A stretch of 64,000 bases of DNA from Nitrospira sp. (GCA_009594995.1 VOPR01000023.1:1-64000); one strand, 5' to 3'; positions 17,583-27,549 are shown, counted from the stretch's first letter. Translations and numbers: made by a program. The notes: generated by a model not told the origin, from the sequence alone.

Positions 17583-17615
17583 GGCCTGCGCCGGCGAACC
17601 ACGCCGGCGCAGGCC
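17583..17615 (+). terminator. Perfect 13-bp hairpin after the Lys/Ala-rich protein gene
   Basis: GGCCTGCGCCGGC (17583-17595) and GCCGGCGCAGGCC (17603-17615) are exact inverse complements around a 7-base loop. The hairpin lies 24 bases beyond the stop codon. No T-run follows (GTCTCTTCGG), so it is a terminator-like or 3'-stabilising structure rather than a textbook intrinsic terminator. Confidence 0.55.
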
Positions 17616-17743
17616 GTCTCTTCGGCAAGAAGTTGCGGGTCCGCCCCCTCCGTTCCGCCATTGCGCGCAAGCTGTTCTGCCGCTACAATCCCCTCGCCCG
17701 CCGCCACCGGCAGGCGTAGTCTCACCGACACGCGAATGCTCTC

Positions 17744-19206
17744 ATGCTCCTCTGGTTCGTGATTCTGTATCTTGCCTGTTCGGTCGGGGTCGGGTTGTAT
17801 GCAGCGACCCGCGTGTACAACACCAAGGATTTTGCCGTCGCCGGGCGCTGCCTGCCTTTGCCCGTCGTGACGGCCACCGTGTTCGCGACCTGGTTCGGGG
17901 CTGAAACGGTGCTCGGCATCTCCGCCACCTTTGTGAAGGACGGACTGCGCGCTGTGGTGGCCGATCCCTTCGGGTCAAGCCTCTGCTTGATCCTTGCCGG
18001 ATTATTGTTTGCCCGCCGACTGTATCGATTGAATCTCCTCACCATCGGAGACTTTTACCGCTTGCGGTATAACCGCGCGGTCGAAGTGCTGTGTACGTTG
18101 TGTATCGTGGCGTCGTACCTCGGGTGGGTGTCGGCCCAAATCAAAGCGCTGGGACTGGTGTTCAATGTCGTGACGGACGGAGCGATGAGCCAGCCGGCCG
18201 GTATGGTGTTGGGCGCACTCATTGTCCTGACGTACACCACCTTCGGCGGCATGTTCTCGGTGGCGATTCTCGACTTTGTTCAAATCACCATCATCATGGG
18301 CGGCATGCTGTATATCGGGTCGGTCGTCAGCGGGTTAGCGGGCGGGGTGGGCACGGTGGTGAGCCATGCGGCAGGAGCGGGGAAATTGGACTTTTTCCCG
18401 CCGGCGAAGTTGGACAATGGATTCCGTTTCTGGGCGCCTGGGTGACGATGATGTTCGGATCGATCCCCCAGCAGGATGTGTTTCAACGCATTACCTCGGC
18501 GCGGGATGAACGCACGGCGGTTCGGGGTTCCGTACTCGGCGGGACGTTGTATTTTTTCTTTGCGTTCGTTCCGATGTTCCTGGCCTATTCCGCCACGCTG
18601 ATTGATCCCGCGCAGGTGGCGGAGCTGCTGGAGCGGGACTCCCAACTTATTCTCCCGACCTTGATCGTGCAGCACACGCCGATAGCGGCACAGATCATTT
18701 TCTTCGGCGCATTGCTGTCCGCGATCATGAGTTGTTCGTCGGCCACCTTGCTGGCGCCTTCGGTGGCGTTCAGTGAAAACATCGTGAAGGGGTTCGTGCC
18801 GACGATCAGCGACCGGGGATTGCTCCTGGTAATGCGATTGGTGCTGGTGGGGTTTGCCGCCAGCGTGCTGCTCTTCGCCCTGAACTCGGAAGCCAGCATT
18901 TTCAAGATGGTCGAGAGCGCGTATAAAGTGACGTTGGTCGCGGCTTTTGTGCCGTTGCTGGCCGGACTCTATTGGTCGCGAGCGACCACCCAAGGGGCGC
19001 TGCTGGCCATTGTCGCAGGGCTTGGAACCTGGTTGGTGCTGGAGTCGGCGGCGACGCCGGATCAGGTCTGGCCTCCGCAGCTGGTGGGGGCCCTGGTGGC
19101 GGCGGGTGGAATGGTGATCGGGTCGTTGCTACCGCAGTGGATTACACATCCGCAGACCATCGACGCGCCGGTCGGTCACTCCTCCCTGACTGATCCAGCG
19201 AAGTAG
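17744..19206 (+). pseudogene. Sodium:solute symporter (SSS family) interrupted by a -1 frameshift
   Basis: The 5' part (17744-18445) encodes 233 residues of an SSS transporter: YNTKDFAVAGRCLP, TWFGAETVLGISATF, TIGDFYRLRYNR and TTFGGMFSVAILDFVQ. It ends prematurely in FWAPG-stop. From about 18430 the next frame continues the same family without a gap (GAWVTMMFGSIPQQDVFQRITSA, MSCSSATLLAPSVAFSEN) to a stop at 19206. Inserting one base near 18432 restores TTC-CTG-GGC-GCC-TGG and a roughly 487-residue protein with about 12-13 membrane helices. There is no slippery heptamer at the junction. Either the gene is recently inactivated or the assembly has a one-base error; both halves look well conserved. 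The solute is unknown. Confidence 0.85.
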
Positions 19207-19281
19207 CAAACTCCTGCTCCGTCGTCCGATCTTCTTGTCCCCGGGCTTCGATCTCCGTTACCTGGAGATGATCGTCATATC

Positions 19282-21687
19282 TCATCCAGGCCGGGCGGGG
19301 GAGACCGAATGCAGGATCTCTCGCACCAGGCGGATCAGGTCTTCCGGCGAGAAGGGTTTCTGCAGAAAAGTCGTCTGTCCCTGAGCCTCTGTTCCTGTGA
19401 CGGGCGGGTTCTCGCTGTATCCCGACATGTAGAGGACCTTCAGATCGCTGAAGTGACTGCGCATCCGCATGGCGAGCTCTTTCCCGTTCATGCCCGGCAT
19501 CACCAGGTCGGTAATCAGCAAATCAACGTGCAGGGTGTTTCGGCGGATCAAATCCAAGGCTTGGAACCCGTCTTCCGCTTCATGCACGGTATAACCATGG
19601 GTGCGGAGAATGTGCTGAGTGAGTAGGCGTACCGAGGGCTCGTCTTCCACAAGGAGAATGATTTCTGTTCCCGTTTTGTGGTCTGGTTCGGGGGATGCAG
19701 GCGGCAGGGCGATATGAGGCGGCACGACTTCCGGGAGATAGACCGTCATCGTGGTGCCCTGGCCCACGGCGCTTTCTACGGAAATTGTCCCTCCGCTTTG
19801 ATGCACGATTCCATAAACGGTGGAGAGCCCCAGCCCCGTTCCGCGCCCCGGCGGTTTAGTGGTGAAGAACGGCTCAAAAATTTTTGCCTTCGTGGCGGGA
19901 TCAATGCCTGTGCCCGTGTCGTGTACCCGAAGCCGCACATAGGTACGGCTGGTGCGCGAGTCGTGGCCCGTTCCCCATACCTCGTCGGGGAGAACTTGGC
20001 AGGTGTCGATGGTCAACGTGCCGCCATGTGGCATCGCGTCGCGGGCGTTGACGGCCAGGTTGAGCAAGACCTGTTCGAGTTGGACGGCGTCTGCTTTGAC
20101 CCATCGCGGACTGGGATCGAGCTGCAGCACGATGGAGACGTGTTCGCCGAGGAGACTCTTCAGCAGCGCCATGAGATCGCGGATGACCCGATGCAGATCC
20201 AATGACACCGGATGGAGCATTTGCTTGCGGCTGAAGGCCAGCAATTGGCCGGTGAGCGCCGCACAGCGTTCGCCGGCGCTCTGAATCTCCTGCACGAAGT
20301 AGCGGGCGGAGGAGTTCTGACTCAATTCCTGGAGCAAGACCGCGCTGTACCCGAGGATGACGGTCATGACGTTGTTGAAATCGTGGGCCACGCCTCCGGC
20401 CAATCGTCCGACCGCTTCCATTTTTTGCGCCTGACGCAATTGATCTTCCAGTTCGCGGGCATCCGTAATGTCTTCCGTAATCCCGCTGAGGCTGTCGACG
20501 TCGCCGGTCTCGGTGCGATGGATGACCATGCGATCGTGAATCCAACGGATCTTGCCGTCTGGCCGGACAATTCGATAGAGCAGTTGCACATCGCGGCCTG
20601 TCGAACTGGACAGTTCCGCGTCGTAGATTTCAGCTACGAGTCGCTGGTCGTCCGGATGCACGCAATCTCGCCAGAGTTTGGGGTTCTCGTAAAATCGCGC
20701 GGCCGGCAGTCCCCAGATCCGCTCGAAGGCCGGGTTCACGTAGAGAACTTGAGGCGGTTGCGCACGGGCAAACCAGACGCCCTGGTTGAGGTTGTCCGTG
20801 AGATAGTTGAACCGCTTTTCGCTTGAGAGCCGGGCCCCTTCGGTCCGACGGTGTTCCTGAACTTCCTCTTGGAGCCTGGTGTTGGCCTGGGCCAGGTCGG
20901 CCGTGCGTTCGGCGATACGTTGCTCGAGGTCGCTGTGCGCAGTTCGCAATTGCTCTTCGATCACGCGGCGGTCATGAATCTCTTTGGTGATCTCCTGGTT
21001 GAGCCGCTCCACCGCTTCCGTGCGCGTGGTCAGCGATCGCACGAGCCCAAGCTTTTCCAACTGCAGGCGCATGGAGGACAGGAGCACGTGATTGAAGGTC
21101 CAGGATGAGTGGATCGTGGCGAAGAGAAAGAGGGTGCCCATAACCCCCATGATCACGTGAAAGTCATGGCCGCTGAAGAAGAGATGTCCGAGCATGGGGA
21201 GGGCCACAGGCAAGGCGTAGCAGAGGAACAGCGGAAAGGAGACCGACAGGACAGAGACGGCCCCCGCGGTCATGCCGCCGAGCACGAACAGCTGAACCAG
21301 TTCGTAGGGGAGTGGAATCTCGGGGGTGAGAAAATAGACGCTGCTGCCCCAGCCGATGCCAGCCAGCGTAGTGCTGATCAGCATCCACCGGTGCCAATCG
21401 GCGCTGCTCCAGGAAGGAGGAATCGTCCGGCGATAGTTGAAGATCAGGAGCGCCCGCGCACCCGCGACGACCCAGAGGAAGGTGACCCAGAGGAGCAATG
21501 GCGTATGGGGAACGACGGGCCATTCCACCGCAGCAAGGATGGCGGCGTTGACGGCGCTCGCCAACACGCCGGTGGGCATGTTGCGATACAGTACGTAGAC
21601 TTGTTGGGTTTGCAGATCCGGGGACGGGTCGGTATGGGCCGGGCGATCCATCGGGAGGCCTCGCTCGATAACAGATTCATCATGCAC
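19282..21687 (-). CDS. Membrane-bound hybrid sensor histidine kinase (PAS, HisKA, HATPase, REC)
   Basis: 801 residues. Residues about 30-200 hold a six-helix-type membrane sensor (ALLIFNYRR, then several hydrophobic segments). A coiled coil at about 215-285 links to a PAS/PAC module at about 290-415 (VWFARAQPPQVLYVNPAFERIWG, DGKIRWIHDRMV). The HisKA phospho-His is in GGVAHDFNNVMTVILGYSAVL. The HATPase domain carries NLAVNARDAMPHGG and GTGLGLSTVYGI. The C-terminal receiver has LLITDLVMPGMNG. No DNA-binding output is present, so signalling must pass to another protein; no cognate partner is adjacent. The start could be residue 13 (MDRPAHTD) instead. Confidence 0.92.
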   Translation of the reverse strand: MHDESVIERGLPMDRPAHTDPSPDLQTQQVYVLYRNMPTGVLASAVNAAILAAVEWPVVPHTPLLLWVTFLWVVAGARALLIFNYRRTIPPSWSSADWHRWMLISTTLAGIGWGSSVYFLTPEIPLPYELVQLFVLGGMTAGAVSVLSVSFPLFLCYALPVALPMLGHLFFSGHDFHVIMGVMGTLFLFATIHSSWTFNHVLLSSMRLQLEKLGLVRSLTTRTEAVERLNQEITKEIHDRRVIEEQLRTAHSDLEQRIAERTADLAQANTRLQEEVQEHRRTEGARLSSEKRFNYLTDNLNQGVWFARAQPPQVLYVNPAFERIWGLPAARFYENPKLWRDCVHPDDQRLVAEIYDAELSSSTGRDVQLLYRIVRPDGKIRWIHDRMVIHRTETGDVDSLSGITEDITDARELEDQLRQAQKMEAVGRLAGGVAHDFNNVMTVILGYSAVLLQELSQNSSARYFVQEIQSAGERCAALTGQLLAFSRKQMLHPVSLDLHRVIRDLMALLKSLLGEHVSIVLQLDPSPRWVKADAVQLEQVLLNLAVNARDAMPHGGTLTIDTCQVLPDEVWGTGHDSRTSRTYVRLRVHDTGTGIDPATKAKIFEPFFTTKPPGRGTGLGLSTVYGIVHQSGGTISVESAVGQGTTMTVYLPEVVPPHIALPPASPEPDHKTGTEIILLVEDEPSVRLLTQHILRTHGYTVHEAEDGFQALDLIRRNTLHVDLLITDLVMPGMNGKELAMRMRSHFSDLKVLYMSGYSENPPVTGTEAQGQTTFLQKPFSPEDLIRLVREILHSVSPARPG

Positions 21688-21767
21688 GCACGATGACGCA
21701 AACGGTCACGCGGAGTGTACGTACCGTGCGATAGCGTACTCTAGCATGATCGACGAGGATACGGGCA

Positions 21768-23246
21768 TCAAAAATTTACACGCAGATTGAGCGACCCGAC
21801 ATGCAGCGTGGTGTTGTACGTTCCGTTGACGGTCGGGTTCACATTACCGGCGACGGTTCTGGATTCATAGATGATCGCCTGGTAGGCCAGGTCGATGCCG
21901 AGGCCTTTCGGACTGAGCGTTTTGCCCGATCCTCCGCAGGGGATCACGCCGAGAAATTTCCCGTTGTCCCGGCACATGAATCCAATGCCTGCGGAGACGG
22001 CATGGTTGTCTCCGTCGGGAATGGCGGGGTTGAACGTCTGGTCAGGAATGGCCTTCTGGGAATGCCAGTACCCGGCGCGCAAGGCGATGTCCCAATCCGG
22101 AAGCGGTTCGGGGTTCAGCCACTTGTGTTCCGTGCCAATCATGACGGTGTAGCCGCTGATCCAATTGGCCGGAGTTGCGATCGTGAGTCCGCTCGACAGG
22201 TGCGTATCCAGGTTGCGCACGGATTTCCAGCCGGTGTAATCCACATCCAATTCCAGTTTCCACTCGCGCTCTTTATTGCGCACCGGCCAGAGGGCAATGC
22301 CGCCGGTGAGGACCTGTGGCACCACAAACGTCGTGCGGGCATCCGCGACACGGGTCCCGCCGGCGAGCAATTGGCCGTCGAGGTGCAGCGTGGCCTGGCT
22401 CCGATAGATGAGACCGATATTGACGAGCGGCTTCCCGTCCTCATTGCGCAACGGGGTGTAGAGCAGGCTGGCGTTGAATCCCGCGGCTGTGTCCCGCCCG
22501 TTCAACTCCATACCGGTACCGGCTGGAATGCCCAGCCCTCCCGGCCAGCGAAACTGCCGTTCGACCTGTCCTTCGCCGAAGGCTCCTGAAAACGTGTACA
22601 CGTCTGCCCCCAATCCAATGGCCAGGTCCGGGAGGGGCCTGAAGGCAATGGAGGGGCGAATGTCGATCAGCTCAAAGGCGGCCTTGGTGGTGGCGGTGGA
22701 AAAGGGACTGCTGTCCGGCCAGCGGGTTAAGGTGCCGAACGGGCTGAAGACGGCCAAACCGATAGCGGTGTTGTCGGAGGAGCCGATGCCGAGGTCTTTC
22801 AGATTCGCGGTGATGTAGAGATTGGACGGAGGCGGTATCGCCACGCTGCCGCGGAGATCTCCGTTCGCCTGCGTGCCCGCCGCATTCTGGAACGAAAACC
22901 CGCCGGCAATGAGCGTGGTGCCGGCGGAGAGCTGAACGCCCCTCAGTTGGGTCATGCCGGCTGGATTGTAGTATCCCGCCGATGCATCATCAGCTTGCGC
23001 CGCAAAAGCAGAGGCCTGACCGGTTGCCGAAGCGCTATGGTCGTAAATGCGAAAGCTTCCGGCCGACACGGGTGCGGGAATAGTCGCTGCCATCGCGCCG
23101 AGGAGAGCGCCACAGGCGAGGAGGAGCCGTGCAGTGGTGCGACCGGGTCGATGCCATCGCAGGTCGTGCCGGCGTTCGCCCGGGTGCGGCAGATGTGCCG
23201 CAGGTAAGTCGGTTTCTTGTGAAGCAGTGGCAGTAAGAACGCGCAT
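21768..23246 (-). CDS. OmpP1/FadL/TodX-family outer-membrane transporter
   Basis: About 492 residues from ATG 23246. The earlier in-frame start at 23321 falls on the -10 element of the predicted promoter, and GGTGAG precedes 23246. After a long basic n-region and signal peptide (ATIPAPVSA-GSFRIYD) the family hallmark appears: SASATGQASAFAAQADDASAGYYNPAGM. The remainder is a beta barrel ending LNLRVNF, with terminal Phe. FadL-type proteins admit hydrophobic molecules such as fatty acids or aromatics across the outer membrane. No catabolic genes flank it, so the cargo is open. Confidence 0.9.
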   Translation of the reverse strand: MRVLTATASQETDLPAAHLPHPGERRHDLRWHRPGRTTARLLLACGALLGAMAATIPAPVSAGSFRIYDHSASATGQASAFAAQADDASAGYYNPAGMTQLRGVQLSAGTTLIAGGFSFQNAAGTQANGDLRGSVAIPPPSNLYITANLKDLGIGSSDNTAIGLAVFSPFGTLTRWPDSSPFSTATTKAAFELIDIRPSIAFRPLPDLAIGLGADVYTFSGAFGEGQVERQFRWPGGLGIPAGTGMELNGRDTAAGFNASLLYTPLRNEDGKPLVNIGLIYRSQATLHLDGQLLAGGTRVADARTTFVVPQVLTGGIALWPVRNKEREWKLELDVDYTGWKSVRNLDTHLSSGLTIATPANWISGYTVMIGTEHKWLNPEPLPDWDIALRAGYWHSQKAIPDQTFNPAIPDGDNHAVSAGIGFMCRDNGKFLGVIPCGGSGKTLSPKGLGIDLAYQAIIYESRTVAGNVNPTVNGTYNTTLHVGSLNLRVNF

Positions 23247-23319
23247 CGAACTCACCGGTAACTCCCTGGTGTGAATAAGTCTAGGTACAAGATCGTAGCC
23301 GGCCGGTCTTGTGGCGCCC

Positions 23320-23348
23320 ATCTAAGAGGACAGCAGGTGCTTTGTCAA
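23320..23348 (-). promoter_or_regulatory. Predicted sigma-70 promoter of the FadL-family gene
   Basis: Read on the minus strand, TTGACA (23343-23348) and TTAGAT (23320-23325) are separated by 17 bases. The -35 box is a perfect match and the -10 is moderate. The expected transcript has a leader of about 67 bases to ATG 23246. The element overlaps the space before the divergent penicillin-binding protein gene. Confidence 0.5.
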
Positions 23349-23438
23349 GCGGGACGACTTGTGACCTGGAGGTGAAAGAGGGCCGATGAGTGTGATTTCG
23401 TTCGCGGGATCGCGTATGCTCGACGACATGAGGATCCG

Positions 23439-25739
23439 GTGGTGACGTTCGCGAGGCGCTGGTTCGTTCGAGGACTGTTGGTATTGGCGGGCGTCGTATT
23501 CCTCGTCGCGGCGAGTGCCGTGGCCTATGGCCTCTATCTCTCCGCCAGTCTTGCGCTGCCGGCGGGTGACGAGCATCCTCCCCGCCTGATTTATGGCGCG
23601 CCCTTCCTGCTGAAACCTGATTTGGACATCGCCTCCTCGCACCTGATCGAACGCCTGAATCGGCTCGGGTATCAGGCGGTGGAGACGGCGGTGCGGGCGC
23701 CCGGGGAGTATCGCGTCGCTCCGGCCGAGATCGATATCTATTTGCACGAGTTTGCCGATTTTCATCTGCGGCCGGTGCCGGCCCGGTTGGTGCTTGAGCA
23801 GGGGCGGGTGGCGCGGGTGCTCTCCATTCAAACCGGCGATGAGTTGTTTCCCGCCTATCTGGAGCCGCAGTTGATCAGCGGGTTGCGCGGTGCCTCCCGC
23901 CAGGTCCGGGAGTGGGTGTCGTACGACGATCTGTCTCCGCGGTTTCTCGATATTCTCCTCGCCATCGAAGACCGGCGATTCTTCAGCCATCCGGGCATTG
24001 ATCCGATCGCCGTGGGCCGGGCGGTCTGGACGAACGTGACCCGAGGAACGGTCATTCAAGGCGGCAGTACGATCACGCAGCAGTTGGCAAAGAATCTGTT
24101 CTATTCTCCGCAACGGACGTTCGGACGAAAGGTGAAGGAATCGATTGCCGCATTGGTGCTGGAGGCGAAATACCGGAAACAAGCCATCCTCGAAAGTTAT
24201 GCTAACGAAATTTACCTCGGCCAGGTCGGCTCCGTGTCGATCTACGGCGTCGGCGAAGCGGCTCACCGCTATTTCGGGAAGCGGGTGGATACCCTCAGCC
24301 TGGAAGAGGCGGCGTTGCTGGTCGGTATGATCAAAGGGCCCAACACCTATTCGCCATTGAGAAACGCGACATTGGCCAAGCAGCGTCGCGATGTGGTGTT
24401 GGGCCGGCTTCACGAACAGGGACTGATCGGCGACGAGGTCTGGACGCAGGCCGTCAGGACGCCGGTTCAAGTGATGCCGCCGCAGGACACATTGGCCGAT
24501 GCGCCGTTCTTCGTGGATTATCTGCTTCGGCAGGTGGAGGAAGCGACGGGCGCGCCGCTCCCGGATGGCGTCAGGGCCTATACGACGCTGGACCCGGTGT
24601 TACAGCGGTTGGCCACTCACACGCTGGAAAGTGAACTCACCAAACTTGAAACAGCCTATCCGGCACTGAAGGGACATCCCTCTGTCGTGCAGGGCGCGCT
24701 GGTGGCGCTTGATCCCAAGACGGGTGGCATTCTGGCCATGGTGGGCAGCCGCGATTATCGTGCCAGCCAATTCAATCGGGCGGTGCAGGCGAAACGTCAG
24801 CCCGGGTCCCTCTTCAAGCCGCTGGTGTATCTCGCGGCCTTGGAAGCGCGCCGTGAACTGGCCGGTGGACAACTGATTACGGCGGCGACCTCCATCGTCG
24901 ATGAGCCGGTGACGTTTGAATCCGGCGCCGGCCAGTGGGCTCCACAGAACTACGACCATAAATTCCACGGCACGGTGTCCCTGCGAACGGCGTTGGAACA
25001 GTCGCTGAATATTCCGGCGGTCAAGATCGCGCAGGTTGTCGGGACTAAACGCATTCTCCGCGTGGCGGAAAAGTTGGGAATCCGGAGTCCGTTGGCCGAC
25101 AATCTGTCCATTGCGCTGGGCACCTCGGCCGTCTCCTTGCTGGAGATCACCTCGGCATTCGGCGCTCTGGCTCATGAGGGCTTGATCGTCTCACCGACGG
25201 CGTTGCAGGCAGTGATGACTCCGGAAGGAGATCCGGCCTGGCACCACACTCCCGCGCGGCATCAGGCCGTGTCGCCTCAAGCGGCCTATGTCATGACCTC
25301 GTTGTTGAAGGGGGTCGTCGAGCGCGGGACGGCCGCAAAGGCGAAGGCGATGGGGCTGCGCGGCATCGTGGCGGGCAAGACGGGGACGACGGACGGCTAT
25401 CGCGATGCCTGGTTTGTCGGCTACACGCCGGACGTGGTGGTGGGTGCGTGGGTGGGATTCGACGACGAGGAAGCGTTGCATCTGACTGGAGCGCAAGCAG
25501 CCCTTCCGATGTGGGTCGAGTTTGTGCGCCAGATCATGCCGGCTGCATCGCATGACTTTGTCATGCCGCCGGCCGTGGTCACGCGTGAGATCGACCCGCA
25601 GTCTTCCCAGTTGGCAACCTCGAAATGTCCGCAGCGTACGGCGGAGGTATTTATCGAAGGCACGGAGCCATCAGTGTACTGCGAAGTGCATGGAAGCGGG
25701 CTCTGGGAACGGGTGAAGCGCAGTTTTGGTTTTTTCTAG
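23439..25739 (+). CDS. Class A penicillin-binding protein (PBP1B-like bifunctional transglycosylase/transpeptidase)
   Basis: 766 residues from a GTG (23439 or the next GTG at 23442), preceded by GAGGA. An ATG at 23428 is out of frame. One membrane anchor (residues about 8-32) leads to a UB2H-like region (RLIYGAPFLL, LIERLNRLGYQAV). The GT51 glycosyltransferase has EDRRFFSHPGIDPIAV and GGSTITQQLAKNLF. The transpeptidase has the SxxK in PGSLFKPLVYL, an SxN-type SLNIP and the KTG in AGKTGTTDGYRDAW. It polymerises and cross-links peptidoglycan. The UB2H-like region points to the PBP1B branch, which in enterobacteria is activated by the outer-membrane lipoprotein LpoB; no LpoB is seen here. Confidence 0.93.
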   Translation: MVTFARRWFVRGLLVLAGVVFLVAASAVAYGLYLSASLALPAGDEHPPRLIYGAPFLLKPDLDIASSHLIERLNRLGYQAVETAVRAPGEYRVAPAEIDIYLHEFADFHLRPVPARLVLEQGRVARVLSIQTGDELFPAYLEPQLISGLRGASRQVREWVSYDDLSPRFLDILLAIEDRRFFSHPGIDPIAVGRAVWTNVTRGTVIQGGSTITQQLAKNLFYSPQRTFGRKVKESIAALVLEAKYRKQAILESYANEIYLGQVGSVSIYGVGEAAHRYFGKRVDTLSLEEAALLVGMIKGPNTYSPLRNATLAKQRRDVVLGRLHEQGLIGDEVWTQAVRTPVQVMPPQDTLADAPFFVDYLLRQVEEATGAPLPDGVRAYTTLDPVLQRLATHTLESELTKLETAYPALKGHPSVVQGALVALDPKTGGILAMVGSRDYRASQFNRAVQAKRQPGSLFKPLVYLAALEARRELAGGQLITAATSIVDEPVTFESGAGQWAPQNYDHKFHGTVSLRTALEQSLNIPAVKIAQVVGTKRILRVAEKLGIRSPLADNLSIALGTSAVSLLEITSAFGALAHEGLIVSPTALQAVMTPEGDPAWHHTPARHQAVSPQAAYVMTSLLKGVVERGTAAKAKAMGLRGIVAGKTGTTDGYRDAWFVGYTPDVVVGAWVGFDDEEALHLTGAQAALPMWVEFVRQIMPAASHDFVMPPAVVTREIDPQSSQLATSKCPQRTAEVFIEGTEPSVYCEVHGSGLWERVKRSFGFF

Positions 25740-25825
25740 GTGTCGTCGAAAAGCTGGTGTAGGCTCGGCTCATGTTGAGATGGTTCTCCGGTTCATCCGC
25801 CACTGCCTGCGACAAGGAGCTCGAG

Positions 25826-26266
25826 ATGATGAAGAAACCCGGCTTTGTGGAAAGCGACAATATCACCCTGTTGGCCAAAGGTGTGTTGCTCAGGGGTGAA
25901 ATCCATGTGGAAGGCACGGTGCGCATCGATGGCCGGCTGGAGGGCGATCTGCAAACCAGTGGGACCGTCGTGATCGGCGAAGACGGGGTCGTGCAGGGGA
26001 CCATTACCGCCGGGACGATCATCAGCAGCGGAAAGATCAAGGCCACCGTCCGGGCGACGGAGCGTATTCAATTATTGAAGACCGGTCTCCTCGTCGGCGA
26101 AGTGCATGCGCCGGCGTTTTCCATGGAAGACGGCGCGAAGTTTCAGGGCATGTCTGATATGGGCGTGACATCCTGGGGCGACGATGCGCAGAAGCTTCCC
26201 GGCAACGTGCGAGATATTGCTTCACAGCGTCCCAAGGCGGTTGCCGTGGTAGGGGAAAACGCCTGA
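25826..26266 (+). CDS. Bactofilin-family polymer-forming cytoskeletal protein
   Basis: About 146 residues from ATG 25826, because AAGGAG stands 6 bases before it; an in-frame ATG at 25772 would add 18 residues. The core is a right-handed beta-helix with hydrophobic repeats (LLAKGVLLRGEIHVEGTVRI, DGRLEGDLQTSGTVVI, GTITAGTIISSGKIKATV, then LLVGEVHAPAFSMEDGAKFQG). This is the DUF583/bactofilin signature. Bactofilins self-assemble into filaments at the membrane and often organise cell-wall enzymes. The gene lies directly after a class A PBP gene, which fits a local role in peptidoglycan growth. Confidence 0.9.
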   Translation: MMKKPGFVESDNITLLAKGVLLRGEIHVEGTVRIDGRLEGDLQTSGTVVIGEDGVVQGTITAGTIISSGKIKATVRATERIQLLKTGLLVGEVHAPAFSMEDGAKFQGMSDMGVTSWGDDAQKLPGNVRDIASQRPKAVAVVGENA

Positions 26267-26442
26267 ACGGCGTTTCTCCCCGATCTCCTGGATGCCGGAC
26301 CCGTCACACCCTTCCATTCACTCCTGCTCCTTTTTCTCACAGCGGCAGTATTCCCTTCAGGCACGCTGCTTGCCAGACTTGCGCGTGACATCCTGGGCGC
26401 GTTCTGCTATCAACGGCTGACACGGGTTCGACTCTCCATCCT

Positions 26443-27525
26443 ATGAATCGACGACAGATTTTTGCAGTCTGCTTCTTTGGCGTCCTGCTGGCCCTGCTGT
26501 ATCAGATGGGCCTGATGTTTCGTCCCTTCGTGTTTCCAGTCCTCTGGGCGGTCATTCTGGCGCATCTGTGCTTTCCGCTGCATGCGCGTTTGACGGCGTG
26601 GCTGGGCGGGAAAGAATCGCATTCCGCCGTCCTCCTCACCCTGGCCGCGCTCGCCCTGGTAGTGGTGCCGTTGGTGGTCCTCAGCGTCATGCTGGTCAAG
26701 GAAGCCGGATCCGCCGAACGTGCGGTGCGGGAATGGATCGCTTCCGGCGGAGTGCAGCAGTTGCCTGACCGCCTCTCCGGGCTTCCCGGCGGCGGGGTCG
26801 CGCGTGAGTGGTTGGAGCGGTTCACAGGGCAGGAGAGCGACCTTGAACAATTCGTGCTGTCGAGCGCCAAGACGTTCAGCAAATTTATCGTGGGTGAGTT
26901 GAGTGATCTCGTGCGGGACGTGTTCATGCTCGTCGCCGATTTTCTTGTCATGGTGTTTACGCTGTTCTTTTTCTTCAAGGACGGCCGGCACTGGCTGGCA
27001 TCGCTCTACGGTCTGATCCCGCTCGAAGCGGCGCACAAGGACAAAATCCTTGTCCGCCTCGATCAAACCATTCGTGCCGTGGTGAAGGGGATCGTGCTGA
27101 CCGCCATCGCGCAGGGACTGCTCGCCGGCGCGGCCTATGCCGTGCTAGGCGTGCCGTTTCCGATGGTGTTGATGGCCCTCACTATCCTGTTGGCTCCATT
27201 GCCGTTCGGCGGTACGGCGCTGATCTGGGGGCCGGTGGCGGGCTATCTCTTATGGGCCGGCTCTGTGGGCAAAGGGTTGGTGATGCTGGCTTGGGGCATC
27301 GGGGTTGTTTCGACGATCGACCAGATCCTAAAGCCGTTGTTCATCGGCCAGGGTGCGCAGATTCCTGTCTTGCTGCTCACGTTCAGTGTGCTTGGCGGGC
27401 TGGCGGTCTACGGTATCCTTGGGCTATTTCTGGGGCCGATTCTCGTCGGTCTTTTCCTGACCGCTCTGCAGATCTATCGGGACGAATACCAACCGCCGAT
27501 TGCTGCGCCTTCCGCAAATCCCTGA
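26443..27525 (+). CDS. AI-2E/PerM-family membrane transporter
   Basis: 360 residues with about eight membrane helices in the usual PerM pattern. The set is two N-terminal helices, a soluble amphipathic region (about residues 80-155, including WIASGGVQQLPDRL), and a C-terminal block with FFFFKDGRHW, GIVLTAIAQGLLAGAAY, LAPLPFGGTALIWGP and the late FSVLGGLAVYGILGLFLGPI. Members are proposed exporters or antiporters for AI-2 or ions, and the substrate here cannot be inferred. The gene follows bactofilin after 176 bases and converges on the Tll0287-like gene. Confidence 0.88.
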   Translation: MNRRQIFAVCFFGVLLALLYQMGLMFRPFVFPVLWAVILAHLCFPLHARLTAWLGGKESHSAVLLTLAALALVVVPLVVLSVMLVKEAGSAERAVREWIASGGVQQLPDRLSGLPGGGVAREWLERFTGQESDLEQFVLSSAKTFSKFIVGELSDLVRDVFMLVADFLVMVFTLFFFFKDGRHWLASLYGLIPLEAAHKDKILVRLDQTIRAVVKGIVLTAIAQGLLAGAAYAVLGVPFPMVLMALTILLAPLPFGGTALIWGPVAGYLLWAGSVGKGLVMLAWGIGVVSTIDQILKPLFIGQGAQIPVLLLTFSVLGGLAVYGILGLFLGPILVGLFLTALQIYRDEYQPPIAAPSANP

Positions 27526-27549
27526 TCAATCACCTGCTCGCCGCTCTCG

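Noticed and set aside
18425..18445. Programmed -1 frameshifting in the symporter gene
   Set aside because: No X-XXY-YYZ slippery heptamer lies at the junction, and SSS transporters are not known to use recoding; mutation or sequence error is simpler.
23322..24470. Minus-strand open frame (382 codons) opposite the penicillin-binding protein gene
   Set aside because: The + strand encodes an intact PBP anchor and GT51 domain there; the antisense product is a composition artefact of GC-rich codons.
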